DNA of 51,302 nt, taken from positions 1 through 51,302 of the forward strand of contig CAZEDU010000023.1 of the NCBI GenBank assembly GCA_964511185.1. Reading direction: 5' to 3'. Below are positions 1-11,810 of the stretch, one piece after another. The translations under genes and the position numbers were made by a program. Positions within the stretch are counted from its first letter, which is position 1. Each line of letters starts with the position of its first letter. This DNA comes from CAZEDU01 sp964511185 (GTDB taxonomy: Bacteria; Myxococcota; Myxococcia; Myxococcales; Myxococcaceae). A model generated the notes under the pieces. It ran no database searches. It saw only the letters and a program-made list of their open reading frames with translations, and was not told the DNA's origin.

Positions 1-513
1 GCGTACCAGATCCTCGCGCTCAACACCGAGAAGGCGCACAACCTGAAGGAGCGCTCGCTGGAGGTGATCCGCATGTACCGCGGGCTGGTGGGCGAAGGGC
101 ACGGCAAGGAGAGCGAGTTCGCGCACCTGTTCGAGGAGCCGAGCTTCATCACCCACGGCGCGGTCTACGAGCAGCGCCCCCGCTACGCCGCCGGCGCGTA
201 CAACCCGGTCATCAAGCGCCTCGACGGGTTCTTGGATCTGCCCATCGTCGACNNNNNNNNNNAGCTGATGGCGCTCGACGACGCGGTCACGCAGGTGGTC
301 GAGAAGCTCAAGGCGCGCGGCCTCACCAGCCCTTATTTGCGCAACTACGTCGTGGCGCGGGTCAACTTCCTGCGGTTCAAGAAGTCGGGGGACTTCGACT
401 TCGACGAGACGCTGGAGAAGCTGACGAACAGCGCGCGCAAGATGGACACCGAGAAGGTGAACCGCGAGGACATCGCTCGGATGGGCGGAGGCCCCGCGGA
501 GCCAGAGGAATAA
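1..513 (+). CDS. Conserved protein, 3' part only (possibly ParB-like fold)
   Basis: The reading frame is open from the first base of the window and ends at TAA 511-513, so the start lies outside. About 170 residues are visible. They are mixed helical and charged, with an ExALNTEKAHNLKER-like stretch near the left edge and an acidic tail ending PAEPEE. A run of ten Ns (253-262) falls inside the gene; the frame is the same on both sides, but the true gap length is unknown. I do not recognise the family with confidence. The left part loosely recalls ParB/Spo0J-type partition proteins, which is only a resemblance. An 83-base spacer separates it from the next gene. Confidence 0.6.
   Translation, partial: AYQILALNTEKAHNLKERSLEVIRMYRGLVGEGHGKESEFAHLFEEPSFITHGAVYEQRPRYAAGAYNPVIKRLDGFLDLPIVDXXXXLMALDDAVTQVVEKLKARGLTSPYLRNYVVARVNFLRFKKSGDFDFDETLEKLTNSARKMDTEKVNREDIARMGGGPAEPEE
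253..262. other. Assembly gap (10 N)
   Basis: Ten consecutive Ns inside the first gene. Ten is probably an arbitrary gap size, as the identical gap at 36985-36994 breaks the parC frame. Confidence 0.95.
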
Positions 514-556
514 CCTCTCGACTCTTCAGTGCTTTTTCGGGCGCCTCCCACCGCGT

Positions 557-564
557 GCTACACT
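557..564 (+). promoter_or_regulatory. Possible -10 element (GCTACACT)
   Basis: GCTACACT contains a TANNNT hexamer 32 bases before the ATG at 597. No good -35 hexamer is visible at 16-18 bases upstream. Similar octamers precede several other genes in this window, which is the main support. Confidence 0.35.
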
Positions 565-596
565 CGCGGCCGGAAAGGGCCTTGGTGGGACAGCGC

Positions 597-2099
597 ATGT
601 CGGTTCGGTTCTCATGGGCGGTCGCGCTGACCACCGTCCTCGCGCTCACAGGCTGCACGCCTGCCGAGCAAGACGTTGGCCCCAGCACCCGCCCCGACGA
701 GCTGTGCAGCAACGGGGTCGACGACAACGGCGACGGCAAGGTGGACTGCGCCGACCCGACCTGCTTCCTCAAGCCGGCCTGCGCCCCAGGCGCCGAAGAC
801 TGCACCAACGGGATCGACGACAACGGGGACCAGCTGGTCGACTGTCTGGACACGCTCTGCGCGCAGGCCGCGGCGTGCTTGCCGGGCGCCGAGCGGTGCG
901 CCGATGGCGAGGACAACGACGAGGACGGCCTGGTCGACTGCGCCGACGCCGACTGCGCCTCGTCTCCTTCGTGCCTGGCCGAAAAAGAGACCGTCTGCGA
1001 CGACGGAATCGACAACGACCGCGATGACGCGAAGGACTGCGCCGACCCGGACTGCGCGGCCGACGCGAGCTGCCAGAACACCGAGGTCGGCAAGTGCGCC
1101 AACAACATCGACGACGACGGCGACGGGAAGAAAGACTGCGAGGACATCGACTGCGCCCAGTCGTCGTGCGGCAGCGGCTGCCTGTGCGCGGCGAACGCCA
1201 AGCGTGAGATCTTCTGCAACGACAACGTCGACAACGACGGCGACGGCCTCAAGGACTGCGCCGATCCGGACTGCCCCACCTACGGCGTCGAGATCTGCGA
1301 CAACGGGCAGGACGACACCTGCGACCGCGCGGTCGACTGCGGCGACGCCAAGTGCGGCTCGAACGCGGCTTGCCAAGCGCTCGCGGACGGCGCCGCCTGC
1401 ACCCAGAACGCGCAGTGCGCCGGCGGGCGCTGCCACACCGAGGCATCGAGCGGAAACCCGCAGGGCGTGTGCGGCAACGCGGTCAGCTGCAACCCCACCA
1501 ACCAGACCGGCTGCAACGGCGGGATGTGCGTCGAGAACGGCGCCTTCGACCTCTGCGTCATGCGCTGCACGGGCACCGGGCTGGGCGCGACCGGCCGTTG
1601 CCGCAAGGGCTACGTCTGCGTCGACCTGGACACCAACGCGACCAACGACAACAACATCTGCATGCCGCTGTGCGGGAGCGACGACGACTGCGCGACGCAG
1701 GGCTCGAACCTGGGCTGCAACCCGTTCAGCAGGCTGTGCGAGCAGAAGGACTATGGGCTCAAGCGCTACGGCGCGGCGTGCAGCAGCGACGCCGAGTGCG
1801 AAGGCGGCTGGTGCTTCAACAAGCCCGGCGGCTACTGCTCTGGCCCCTGCGCGGGGAACGTCAAGCAGTGCGGCACCGGCGGGACCTGCTTCTTCGGCGT
1901 CGCCAACGGCGACAACCTGGGCGAGTGCTACCAGGCGTGCGGCGCGGGCGCGCCTTGCCGTGGAACCCCCTACACTTGCCAAGCTCTGAGCCAAGGGAAT
2001 ATCTGCTGGTGCCGGGCGGTCGGTGAGGGCTGCTCGGCGAGCAGCCAGTGCTGCTCAGGCAAGTGCGACGCCCTGACCACCAAGAAGTGCCTCGAATAG
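597..2099 (+). CDS. Lipoprotein with seven Asp/Cys repeats (MopE-like metal-binding motif)
   Basis: A 500-residue exported protein. The ATG at 597 is preferred over the upstream in-frame TTG/GTG codons because it opens directly onto a lipoprotein signal: basic start, hydrophobic stretch, and lipobox LALTGC with Cys at about residue 20. Residues ~35-265 contain seven copies of a C-x-N/D-G-x-D-(D/N)-x-x-D-x-x-x-D-C-x-D-x-x-C unit, the Asp-rich putative metal-binding motif common in myxobacterial surface proteins; calcium binding is expected from the Asp spacing. Residues ~270-500 are Cys-rich with EGF-like spacing and no repeat register. The stop at 2097-2099 lies 5 bases before the next gene's GTG, so the lipoprotein and the sigma-54 activator are probably cotranscribed. 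Ligand and role are unknown. An outer-membrane location is inferred. Confidence 0.8.
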   Translation: MSVRFSWAVALTTVLALTGCTPAEQDVGPSTRPDELCSNGVDDNGDGKVDCADPTCFLKPACAPGAEDCTNGIDDNGDQLVDCLDTLCAQAAACLPGAERCADGEDNDEDGLVDCADADCASSPSCLAEKETVCDDGIDNDRDDAKDCADPDCAADASCQNTEVGKCANNIDDDGDGKKDCEDIDCAQSSCGSGCLCAANAKREIFCNDNVDNDGDGLKDCADPDCPTYGVEICDNGQDDTCDRAVDCGDAKCGSNAACQALADGAACTQNAQCAGGRCHTEASSGNPQGVCGNAVSCNPTNQTGCNGGMCVENGAFDLCVMRCTGTGLGATGRCRKGYVCVDLDTNATNDNNICMPLCGSDDDCATQGSNLGCNPFSRLCEQKDYGLKRYGAACSSDAECEGGWCFNKPGGYCSGPCAGNVKQCGTGGTCFFGVANGDNLGECYQACGAGAPCRGTPYTCQALSQGNICWCRAVGEGCSASSQCCSGKCDALTTKKCLE

Positions 2100-2104
2100 C
2101 TTTT

Positions 2105-3466
<1,362 letters not shown>

Positions 3467-3558
3467 GGGGACTGTCCCCAACGGGGACTGTCCCCGGAAG
3501 TGGCGAGCCCTCGAGCCTTGGGTAGACCGGGGACAGTCCCTTTCAGGGACAGTCCCCC
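3467..3558. repeat. Paired GGGGACTGTCCCC palindromic repeat element
   Basis: Two copies of GGGGACTGTCCCC (3467-3479 and 3483-3495) are followed, after a 33-base spacer, by two copies of the inverted form GGGGACAGTCCC (3529-3540, 3546-3558). Each copy is itself near-palindromic, and the left pair is the reverse complement of the right pair, so the whole block can fold into one long hairpin or four small ones. It starts at the last base of the activator's stop codon and could end its transcript. The structure is that of a REP/MITE-like short repeat. A degenerate right-hand half lies in the rho leader at 43627-43658. Confidence 0.85.
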
Positions 3559-3672
3559 AGTGACACGTGGTCAGGACGCATCGCGCCGCTTTTGACAAAT
3601 TGTCCCGAGGCTCGAGGCCCCCGCCCGCCCTCTCGCTAGGCGACCGGCTTTTCGGAATGAAATCGGCCGCTT

Positions 3673-3692
3673 GGCTGTCGCATCCGACAGCC
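3673..3692. promoter_or_regulatory. Inverted repeat, candidate activator-binding site
   Basis: GGCTGTCG and CGACAGCC form a perfect 8-bp inverted repeat around a 4-base centre (CATC). It ends 17 bases before the -24 element of the sigma-54 promoter. Two-fold symmetry is what Fis-type dimeric activators recognise. The site is closer to the promoter than most enhancer sites. Confidence 0.5.
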
Positions 3693-3708
3693 CGTCGGTG
3701 GCCCTTGG

Positions 3709-3724
3709 TGGCACCTGGCTTGCT
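3709..3724 (+). promoter_or_regulatory. Sigma-54 (-24/-12) promoter of the gsp operon
   Basis: TGGCACCTGGCTTGCT matches the sigma-54 consensus TGGCACG-N4-TTGCW at every fixed position except the seventh. GG (3710-3711) and GC (3722-3723) are separated by exactly 10 bases. Transcription would start near 3735, about 20 bases before the gspC ATG. The region is non-coding and the gene upstream encodes a sigma-54 activator. Confidence 0.75.
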
Positions 3725-3754
3725 CAACCTCTCGGCCTGGTCGGGTCGCACGCC

Positions 3755-4669
3755 ATGGAACTTCTGTTTCGAAAGCACTTCTGGGTCGTTCACCTGGTCT
3801 TCCTCTTCGGGGTGATGTTCGTGCTCGCGCGCACGGCGAACCTGTTCGTCGAAGAGGCGATCGCGCCGTCCGCCACCACCGAGGTGCGCGCGGCGTCGCC
3901 GGTGCGGCCGTCGCAGGTGATGGCCGCCTCGCTCAACGCCGAGCGGCTCTCGAAGCTCACCGGGCTTCCCTTGCCGGTCGAGGTGGTCGAGCCGACCGAG
4001 GTGCCCGGGTACGACCCGAACGCGCCGCCGCAGCGGACGGGCCTTCGCGTCAAGCTGCTCGGCACGCTGATCGCCGGCGCGCCCGAGTGGTCGATCGCCT
4101 CGATCCAAGACGTCAACACGCAGAAGACGCAGACGTACATGATCGGCGACAAGGTGCAGAACGCCGAGGTGCTCGAGATCGAGCGCACGCGCGTCATCAT
4201 CAACAACGGCGGGCGCCGCGAGTTCATCGACAACACCGCCGGTGATGGCGCCGCGCCGATCGCCGCGTACACGCCGCCGACGCCCGCGCCGAGCAACACC
4301 GCGGCGCCGCCCTCGTCCGGCTTGGGGAACGGCATTCGCTCCACCAACGAGAACGAGTACGAGGTGCCGCGCGCCGAGATCGACCGCACCCTGTCCAACC
4401 TGAACGACGTGGCGATGCAGGCGCGCATCGTGCCCGCGTTCAAGGACGGAGTGGCGCAGGGCTTCAAGCTGTTCTCGATTCGCCCCGACTCGCTCTACAC
4501 CAAGATCGGCGTGCAGAACGGCGACGTCATCAAGCGCATCAACGGCTACGACCTCAACAGCCCCGAGAAGGCGCTGGAGATCTACTCCAAGCTCAAAGAG
4601 GCGAGCCGCATCGAGATCGAGCTCGAGCGGAACGGAAGCAACGTCCGCAAGACGTACAACATTCGCTAG
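3755..4669 (+). CDS. gspC: Type II secretion protein GspC
   Basis: A 304-residue inner-membrane clamp protein of the type II secretion system, linking the secretin to the inner-membrane platform. The ATG at 3755 is preferred because it starts the classic short cytoplasmic end (MELLFRKHFW) before one transmembrane helix at about residues 10-28; longer in-frame starts would run into the sigma-54 promoter. Residues ~98-170 form the HR domain that contacts the secretin N0 domain. A Pro/Ala/Ser linker follows, and residues ~215-304 form a PDZ domain (SLYTKIGVQNGDVIKRINGY). It is the first gene of the operon, 20 bases before gspD. Confidence 0.93.
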   Translation: MELLFRKHFWVVHLVFLFGVMFVLARTANLFVEEAIAPSATTEVRAASPVRPSQVMAASLNAERLSKLTGLPLPVEVVEPTEVPGYDPNAPPQRTGLRVKLLGTLIAGAPEWSIASIQDVNTQKTQTYMIGDKVQNAEVLEIERTRVIINNGGRREFIDNTAGDGAAPIAAYTPPTPAPSNTAAPPSSGLGNGIRSTNENEYEVPRAEIDRTLSNLNDVAMQARIVPAFKDGVAQGFKLFSIRPDSLYTKIGVQNGDVIKRINGYDLNSPEKALEIYSKLKEASRIEIELERNGSNVRKTYNIR

Positions 4670-4689
4670 CCGGCCAACTCAAACGACCC

Positions 4690-7349
4690 ATGAACCTCCC
4701 GCTCCGCTTCATCGCCGTCAGCGTCGCGTTGTTGAGCAGCCTCGCGCTCGCGCAAGCGCCCCAAGCCCCGGGGGGAGAGCGGCGAATCGAGCCGCGCGTC
4801 CCGGGCGCGGCCGGCAACGCGCTTCGCAACAACCTGCCGGAGGCGCCGCCGAGCCGCCGCCCCGTCGCGCAGCGTCCGCCGGGGCCGGGGCGGCCCGCCG
4901 ATCCCGCCGCGCCGACGCCGCCCGCGGCCCAGCCCGAGGCGCCGGCGACCCCGGCGGAGCAAGCGGCGGCGAACGCGGCCAAGACCTGCATGGAGATCGC
5001 CCGCAAGGCGCGCTTCAACCCCTACTTCGACAAGGTCGAGATCGAAAAGCTGATCCAGACCGTCTCGGACGCGACCTGCAAGACGTTCATCATCGGCGAG
5101 AACATCCGCGGGAAGATCTCGATCATCGGCCCCGAGAACGGGAAGGTCTCGCTCACCGCGGATCAGTTCTACGCCGCCTTCCTCGCCGCGCTCGACTCGA
5201 ACAACCTGGCCGTCTACCCGCACGGCCGCTTCCTGAAGATCGTCGAGAAGAACAACGCGCGGAAGTACCCGATCCCCACCATCACCGACCCGGACCAGCC
5301 CTACACCACCAACGAGCAGATGATCACGCGCATCTTCCGCCTGCGCTACGTGGAGGTGGAGGCGGTGCGCGGCGTGGTGCAGCAGATGACGAGCACGGGC
5401 GACGTGATTCCGTTCCAGCCCGACATCCTGATCGTCAACGACGTCGGCTCGAACATGCACCGCATCGAGAAGATCATCGATCAGCTCGACAACCGCGCGT
5501 CGTCCGACGAGATCCGCGTGATTCAGCTGCAATACGCCGGCGCGCAGGAGATCGCCGACAAGGTGCAGAAGCTGTTCGAGAGCAAAGGGAACCGACCCGG
5601 CCAGCGGCCCGGCGGAGCGCCCGCAGCAGCCGCGGCAGCGCCGCCCCCGGCGGGAAGCGTGCCGGCGGCGGGCGGCGGCGAGGCGCGCGGACCGGCGACC
5701 CTGAGCCAGATCATCCCCGACGAGCGCACCAACAAGCTCATCGTCATCGCGAGCCCCTCGGCGATGGAGCGCATCTTGTCGCTCATCCGGGAGATCGACG
5801 TGCCCATCTCGGGGGAGGGCCGCATCAACGTCTACTACCTCGAGAACGCGAACGCGGAGGAGGTCGCCAACACCCTTCAGTCGCTCTCGCAGGGCTCCTC
5901 GAACCGGCCGGCGAGGCCTCCGACGCCCGTGGGCACGCCGCCCGGGACGGCGGCCGCGGCGGCGACGCGCGGCCCGGTGCAGGCCGCCGAGCTGTTCTCG
6001 GGCGAGGTGAAGGTCTCGGCCGACAAGTCGACCAACTCGCTGGTGATCATCGCCAGCCAGAACGACTACCGAAGCCTGGTGCGGGTGATCGAGAAGCTCG
6101 ACATCCCGCGCCGCCAGGTCTTCGTCGAAGCGGTCATCATGGAGGTCAACGCGGACCGCTCCACCAAGTTCGGCGCGCACCTCCACGGCGGCATCCCGCT
6201 GGGCAGCCAGGTGGGGAGCCCGCTGCTGCTCGCGTCGAAGCCGATCGCGAGCCCGGGGTTGCCGCTGTCGCTCTCCGTCGCGAACCTGGCGCAGTTCGGC
6301 GGCTTCCTCGCCGGCCTCCAGGGCCCCGCGGTGCCTGGCCTGGGCATCGAGCTGCCGTCGTTCGGGCTGCTCTTGCACGCCCTGCAAGAGAGCTCGGACG
6401 TGAACGTGCTCTCGACGCCGCACATCCTGACCAGCGACAACGAGGAGGCCGAGATCACCGTGGGCTCGAACGTGCCGTTCCAGGCCGGCTTCTCGCCGTC
6501 CAACCTGGGCGCCACGGGCTTGGGAGGGCTGGCCGGCGCGACGCAGGCCCAGTCGCTCCTGGGCGGCTTGGGCGGGCTGGGCAGCTTCTTCGCGCCCATC
6601 ACGCGCCAGAACGTCGAGCTCAAGCTGACGGTGAAGCCGCAGATCAACGAGAGCGACTTCGTCCGGCTGGTGATCAACGAGCAGACCGAGGAGATCGCCT
6701 CGGAGAACGCGGTGCTCGGCCCCACCACGAACAAGCGCAGCGCGAAGACCACCGTGGTGGCGCGCGATCAGGAGACGGTCGTCATCGGCGGCATCATGCA
6801 GGACCGCACCGTCGAGTCGGTCACCAAGATTCCGCTCTTGGGGGACATTCCGATCATCGGCCACCTGTTCCGCGAAGAGTCGAAGCGGAAAGTGAAGACC
6901 AACCTCCTGCTGTTCCTCACCCCGTACATCATTCGCGACCAGAGCGACTTCCGTCGCATCTTCGAGCGCAAGGTGAAGGAGCGTCAGCAGTTCGTGGAAC
7001 AGTTTTATGGGGCCGTGCCCGGCTACGAGGCGGCCATCGACTTCTCCCGCAAGCAGGGGCCGTTCGCGAAGATGACGCGGGCGCTCGACAAGGAGCTGAA
7101 CAAGATCGAGCACGGCGGGCCTGGCTCGGGCGAGAAGCTCATCTCGCCGGGGAGCATGCGGCCGGGCGTGGAGAGCTACGAGCAGTCGGGGCCCACGCCG
7201 TCCGTCCCGCCAGGCGAGGTGCCGCCCCCGCCGCCCGTGGCGTCGCCGCCGGGCTCCGACGCCGCCGCCGGGCCGGAGGGCATGCCGGTGGTCGAGCCGC
7301 CGCCCAGCGACGACCAGCTGAAGGTCCAACCCGGGGGAGATGAGCTTCG

Positions 7350-7353
<4 letters not shown>
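4690..7353 (+). CDS. gspD: Type II secretion secretin GspD
   Basis: An 887-residue outer-membrane secretin that forms the exit channel for folded substrates. The signal peptide spans residues 1-22 (ends ALA-Q). A Pro/Ala-rich linker follows, then N0 (~107-190), N1 (~212-270), N2 (~273-370) and N3 (~376-470). N2 and N3 both carry Pro/Ala/Gly-rich inserts not seen in short secretins. The secretin core spans ~473-750, with the conserved endings VVIGGIMQD, PLLGDIPIIGHLF and LLLFLTPYII. A Pro-rich acidic tail of ~140 residues closes the protein and may hold the pilotin or peptidoglycan contact. It overlaps gspE by 4 bases (ATGA, 7350-7353), which suggests translational coupling. Confidence 0.96.
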
Positions 7354-9169
<1,816 letters not shown>

Positions 9170-9170
<1 letters not shown>

Positions 9171-10432
9171 TGCCGGTGTTCGAGTACAGAGGCCTCAACG
9201 AGGCCGGGAAGTCCGTGAACGGCCTGAAAGAGGCCGACTCGGCGAAGGCCCTGCGCGCGGTGCTGCGCAAGGACGGCGTCTTCCTCACCGAGGTGCTCGG
9301 CACCGCCGAGGCTTCGAGCAAGGGCGGCAAGGGCAAGGGCGCGAGCCTCCAGGCCGCCGGCAGCAAGGACATCAACCTGCGGCGGCTCGCCCGCGGGCGC
9401 GTCAACAGCGACGACATCGCCATCACCACCCGGCAGCTCGCCACGCTCCTCAGCGCCGGCGTGCCGCTGGTCGACTCGCTCGCCGCCCTGGTGGACCAGG
9501 TCGAAAAAGAGCGGCTCAAGCGCGTGCTGTCGGACGTGAAGCAGCGGGTGAACGAGGGCAGCTCGCTCGCCGACGCGCTGCAGGTGCACCAGAAGGTCTT
9601 CGGCGCGCTGTACGTGAACATGATCCGCGCGGGCGAGCACTCGGGCGCGCTCGACGCGGTGCTCCTGCGGCTGGCCGAGTTCACCGAAGGCCAGGCGCGG
9701 CTGACGCAGAAGGTGCTCGGCACCCTCGCCTACCCCGCGATCATGGGGGTGATGGGCGGCGGCGTGCTGATCCTCTTGATGACCGTGGTGGTGCCGAAGG
9801 TCACCAAGGTGTTCGAGGACATGAAGGCGACGCTGCCGATCACCACGCGGCTGCTCATCTGGTCGTCGAACCTGTTCCAGAACTGGTGGTTCGTCATCTT
9901 CCCCGTGCTGATCGGCGCCATCGCCGGGTTCGTGTACTGGACGCGCAGCCCCAAAGGAAAGCCGCAGTGGGACCGCGTCCTCTTGAAGCTGCCGGTCTTG
10001 GGGAACCTGGTCCGGCTGCTGTCGGTGGCGCGCTTCGCCCGCACGCTCGCGACGTTGCTCAAGAGCGGCGTGCCGCTGCTCACCGCGATGGACATCGTGA
10101 AGAACGTCGTCACCAACTCGGTGCTCGCGGCGGTGGTGGAGAACGCGCGCGACGCGATTCGGGAGGGCGAGAGCATCGCCAACCCGCTCAAGCGCTCGGG
10201 CGAGTTTCCGCCGCTCGTGTACCACATGGTGTCGATCGGCGAGCGCAGCGGTCAGCTCGAGGACATGCTGGTCAACGTCGCCGACAGCTACGAGTCGCAG
10301 GTGAACGTGCGCATCGGCGCGCTCACGTCGCTGCTCGAGCCGATCCTCATCGTCACCATGGGCGGCGTGATCGCCTTCGTCGCCTTCTCGATCCTGATGC
10401 CCATTCTCCAGCTCAACACGGCCATTCGATGA
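9170..10432 (+). CDS. gspF: Type II secretion inner-membrane platform protein GspF
   Basis: A 420-residue polytopic platform protein at the centre of the secretion machine. It begins at GTG 9170, which shares its first base with the gspE stop (TAGTG); the following residues PVFEYRGLNEAGK are the standard GspF N terminus, which fixes this start. Two repeated T2SSF cytoplasmic domains (about 80-200 and 285-400) alternate with three hydrophobic helices, ending in FVAFSILMPIL. An acidic and basic linker at ~45-70 is rich in Lys and Gly. Its stop overlaps the next small gene by 4 bases. Confidence 0.96.
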
Positions 10433-10623
10433 AAACGCTCTCGCCCCACAGCGCTCGCGAAGCTTGGACGTTCGACCGCTGGGTTCAGCGCGTCACGCTG
10501 GCGGCGTTGATCCTGCTCGCGCTGTTCCTCGTCGGCTTTGGCGTGGCGCTGTACGCGCCGCGTTCGTCTCGCACCCCCGCTCCGACCGCGTCGGAGCTGA
10601 TGTTTGCACTTCCGTCTGAATAA
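10429..10623 (+). CDS. 64-aa single-pass membrane protein between gspF and gspG
   Basis: A 64-residue protein not belonging to the standard Gsp set. The ATG at 10429 overlaps the gspF stop (ATGA), and its TAA at 10621-10623 lies 11 bases before gspG, so it is fully embedded in the operon. The first ~22 residues are charged, about residues 24-45 form one hydrophobic helix (VTLAALILLALFLVGFGVAL), and a short Ser/Pro/Thr-rich tail follows. There is no pseudopilin cleavage site, so it is not a minor pseudopilin. A small accessory or assembly subunit of the inner-membrane platform is an inference from position only. Confidence 0.75.
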   Translation: MKTLSPHSAREAWTFDRWVQRVTLAALILLALFLVGFGVALYAPRSSRTPAPTASELMFALPSE

Positions 10624-10634
10624 GGAGTCGTCCT

Positions 10635-11072
10635 GTGTCCCGTCGTTCGAATGTCTCTCCGCTCCGCCGTGCGCTGCGCCGCCGCCGCGGCATGACGCTC
10701 ATCGAGATCATCGTGGTGATCACGATCCTCGCGCTGATCACCGCCGCCGTGAGCGTCGCGGTCATCCCGCAGCTGGCCAAGGCCCGCGTCGACCGCGCCA
10801 AGCTCGACATCGCCAACATCCAGAACGGCTTGAAGATCTACTACGCCAAGAACGCCAAGTACCCCGACACCGGCACCGGCCTGCGCGCGCTCGTCGAGCA
10901 GCAGATCCTCGAGTCGATGCCGCGCGACCCCTGGGACAACGAGTACGTGTACCTGAACGAGGGCGGCAAGCCCGTCATCATCTCCTACGGTGAGGACGGC
11001 GCGCCCGGGGGCGACGGCAACGGCGCCGACATCTCGAGCAAGGACCTCCAGAACCAGCAGGCAGGGAAGTAA
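10635..11072 (+). CDS. gspG: Type II secretion major pseudopilin GspG
   Basis: A 145-residue major pseudopilin, the main subunit of the periplasmic pseudopilus. It starts at GTG 10635 with AAGGAG at 10622-10627 as ribosome binding site, whose first bases fall in the previous gene's stop. The prepilin peptidase site is RRRRG/MTLIE, with Glu at +5 and the hydrophobic helix IIVVITILALITAAVSVAV. The C-terminal GspG fold includes the conserved DPW(D/G)N segment and the calcium-loop region near GEDG. The basic leader of ~19 residues is longer than usual. The prepilin peptidase gene (gspO/pilD) is not in the window. Confidence 0.96.
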   Translation: MSRRSNVSPLRRALRRRRGMTLIEIIVVITILALITAAVSVAVIPQLAKARVDRAKLDIANIQNGLKIYYAKNAKYPDTGTGLRALVEQQILESMPRDPWDNEYVYLNEGGKPVIISYGEDGAPGGDGNGADISSKDLQNQQAGK

Positions 11073-11096
11073 CGGCGAGCGCCGTGGACCGTCGCC

Positions 11097-11810
11097 ATGA
11101 CCCCCACCCGACTCACAGTCCGAGGCGCGCGCCGACGAGGGTTCACCCTCATCGAGCTGTCCGTCGCGCTGGCGATCGTGGTGGTCCTCTTCGGCGCGCT
11201 GGTGTTCGGCATCGGCGCGCTGACGGGCTCGCAGGCGAAGTCGACCGCGAGCGAGCTGGCGGGCGTGATTCGGTCGCTCTACGACACCGCGGCGCTGTCG
11301 GGGAAGACGTGCCGCCTGGTGTTCGAGCTGCCCGCGGAGAAGGACGACGCAGGCCAGACGAAGTACTGGGCCGAGTGCGCGAGCGGAAACCTCACGGCGC
11401 AGAAGAACCGCGCCGACGAGCTGAAGGAAGCGACGCTCGATCTCAAGACGAGGCGTGAAGCGCGCGGCGCCACGTCGTACCGCTACGGCGGCTCGAGCGA
11501 CCCGAGCCTCGCCGAGCTGATGCAGGTGGAGAAGGACCGCGTCGACGGCCAGGCGAAGTACTCGTCCTTCACCTCGCCGGAAATCGAGCCGCGCACGATT
11601 CCCGGCGCGGTGCAGCTCTCGGTCTGGACGAGGCACCAGCGCGAGCCGGTGAAGGAGGGCGTCGCCTACCTCTACTTCTTCCCTCAAGGCTTCACCGAGC
11701 GCGCGCAGGTCTACGTGCGCCAAGGCAAGAACGTCTGGACGCTCAAGGTCTCGCCGCTCACCGGGAAGACCTCGGTGGTGCCCGAGGCGCTCGAGGTGCC
11801 CCGGTCATGA
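11097..11810 (+). CDS. gspH: Type II secretion minor pseudopilin GspH
   Basis: A 237-residue minor pseudopilin. The leader ends ARRRG/FTLIELSVALAIVVVLF, a class III signal with Glu at +5. The body is longer than usual for GspH (about 150-200 residues) and contains a charged middle segment (~80-145) rich in Lys, Glu and Asp before the C-terminal beta region. It begins 24 bases after gspG and its stop overlaps gspI by 4 bases. Assignment as H rests on position between G and I and on the short prepilin leader; sequence alone would only say pseudopilin. Confidence 0.88.
   Translation: MTPTRLTVRGARRRGFTLIELSVALAIVVVLFGALVFGIGALTGSQAKSTASELAGVIRSLYDTAALSGKTCRLVFELPAEKDDAGQTKYWAECASGNLTAQKNRADELKEATLDLKTRREARGATSYRYGGSSDPSLAELMQVEKDRVDGQAKYSSFTSPEIEPRTIPGAVQLSVWTRHQREPVKEGVAYLYFFPQGFTERAQVYVRQGKNVWTLKVSPLTGKTSVVPEALEVPRS

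Noticed and set aside
3567..3815. 82-codon plus-strand frame between the activator and gspC
   Set aside because: It spans the inverted repeat and the sigma-54 promoter, has no ribosome binding site and resembles no protein.
4666..7329. Minus-strand 887-codon frame opposite gspD
   Set aside because: Shadow frame; the plus frame has full secretin homology.
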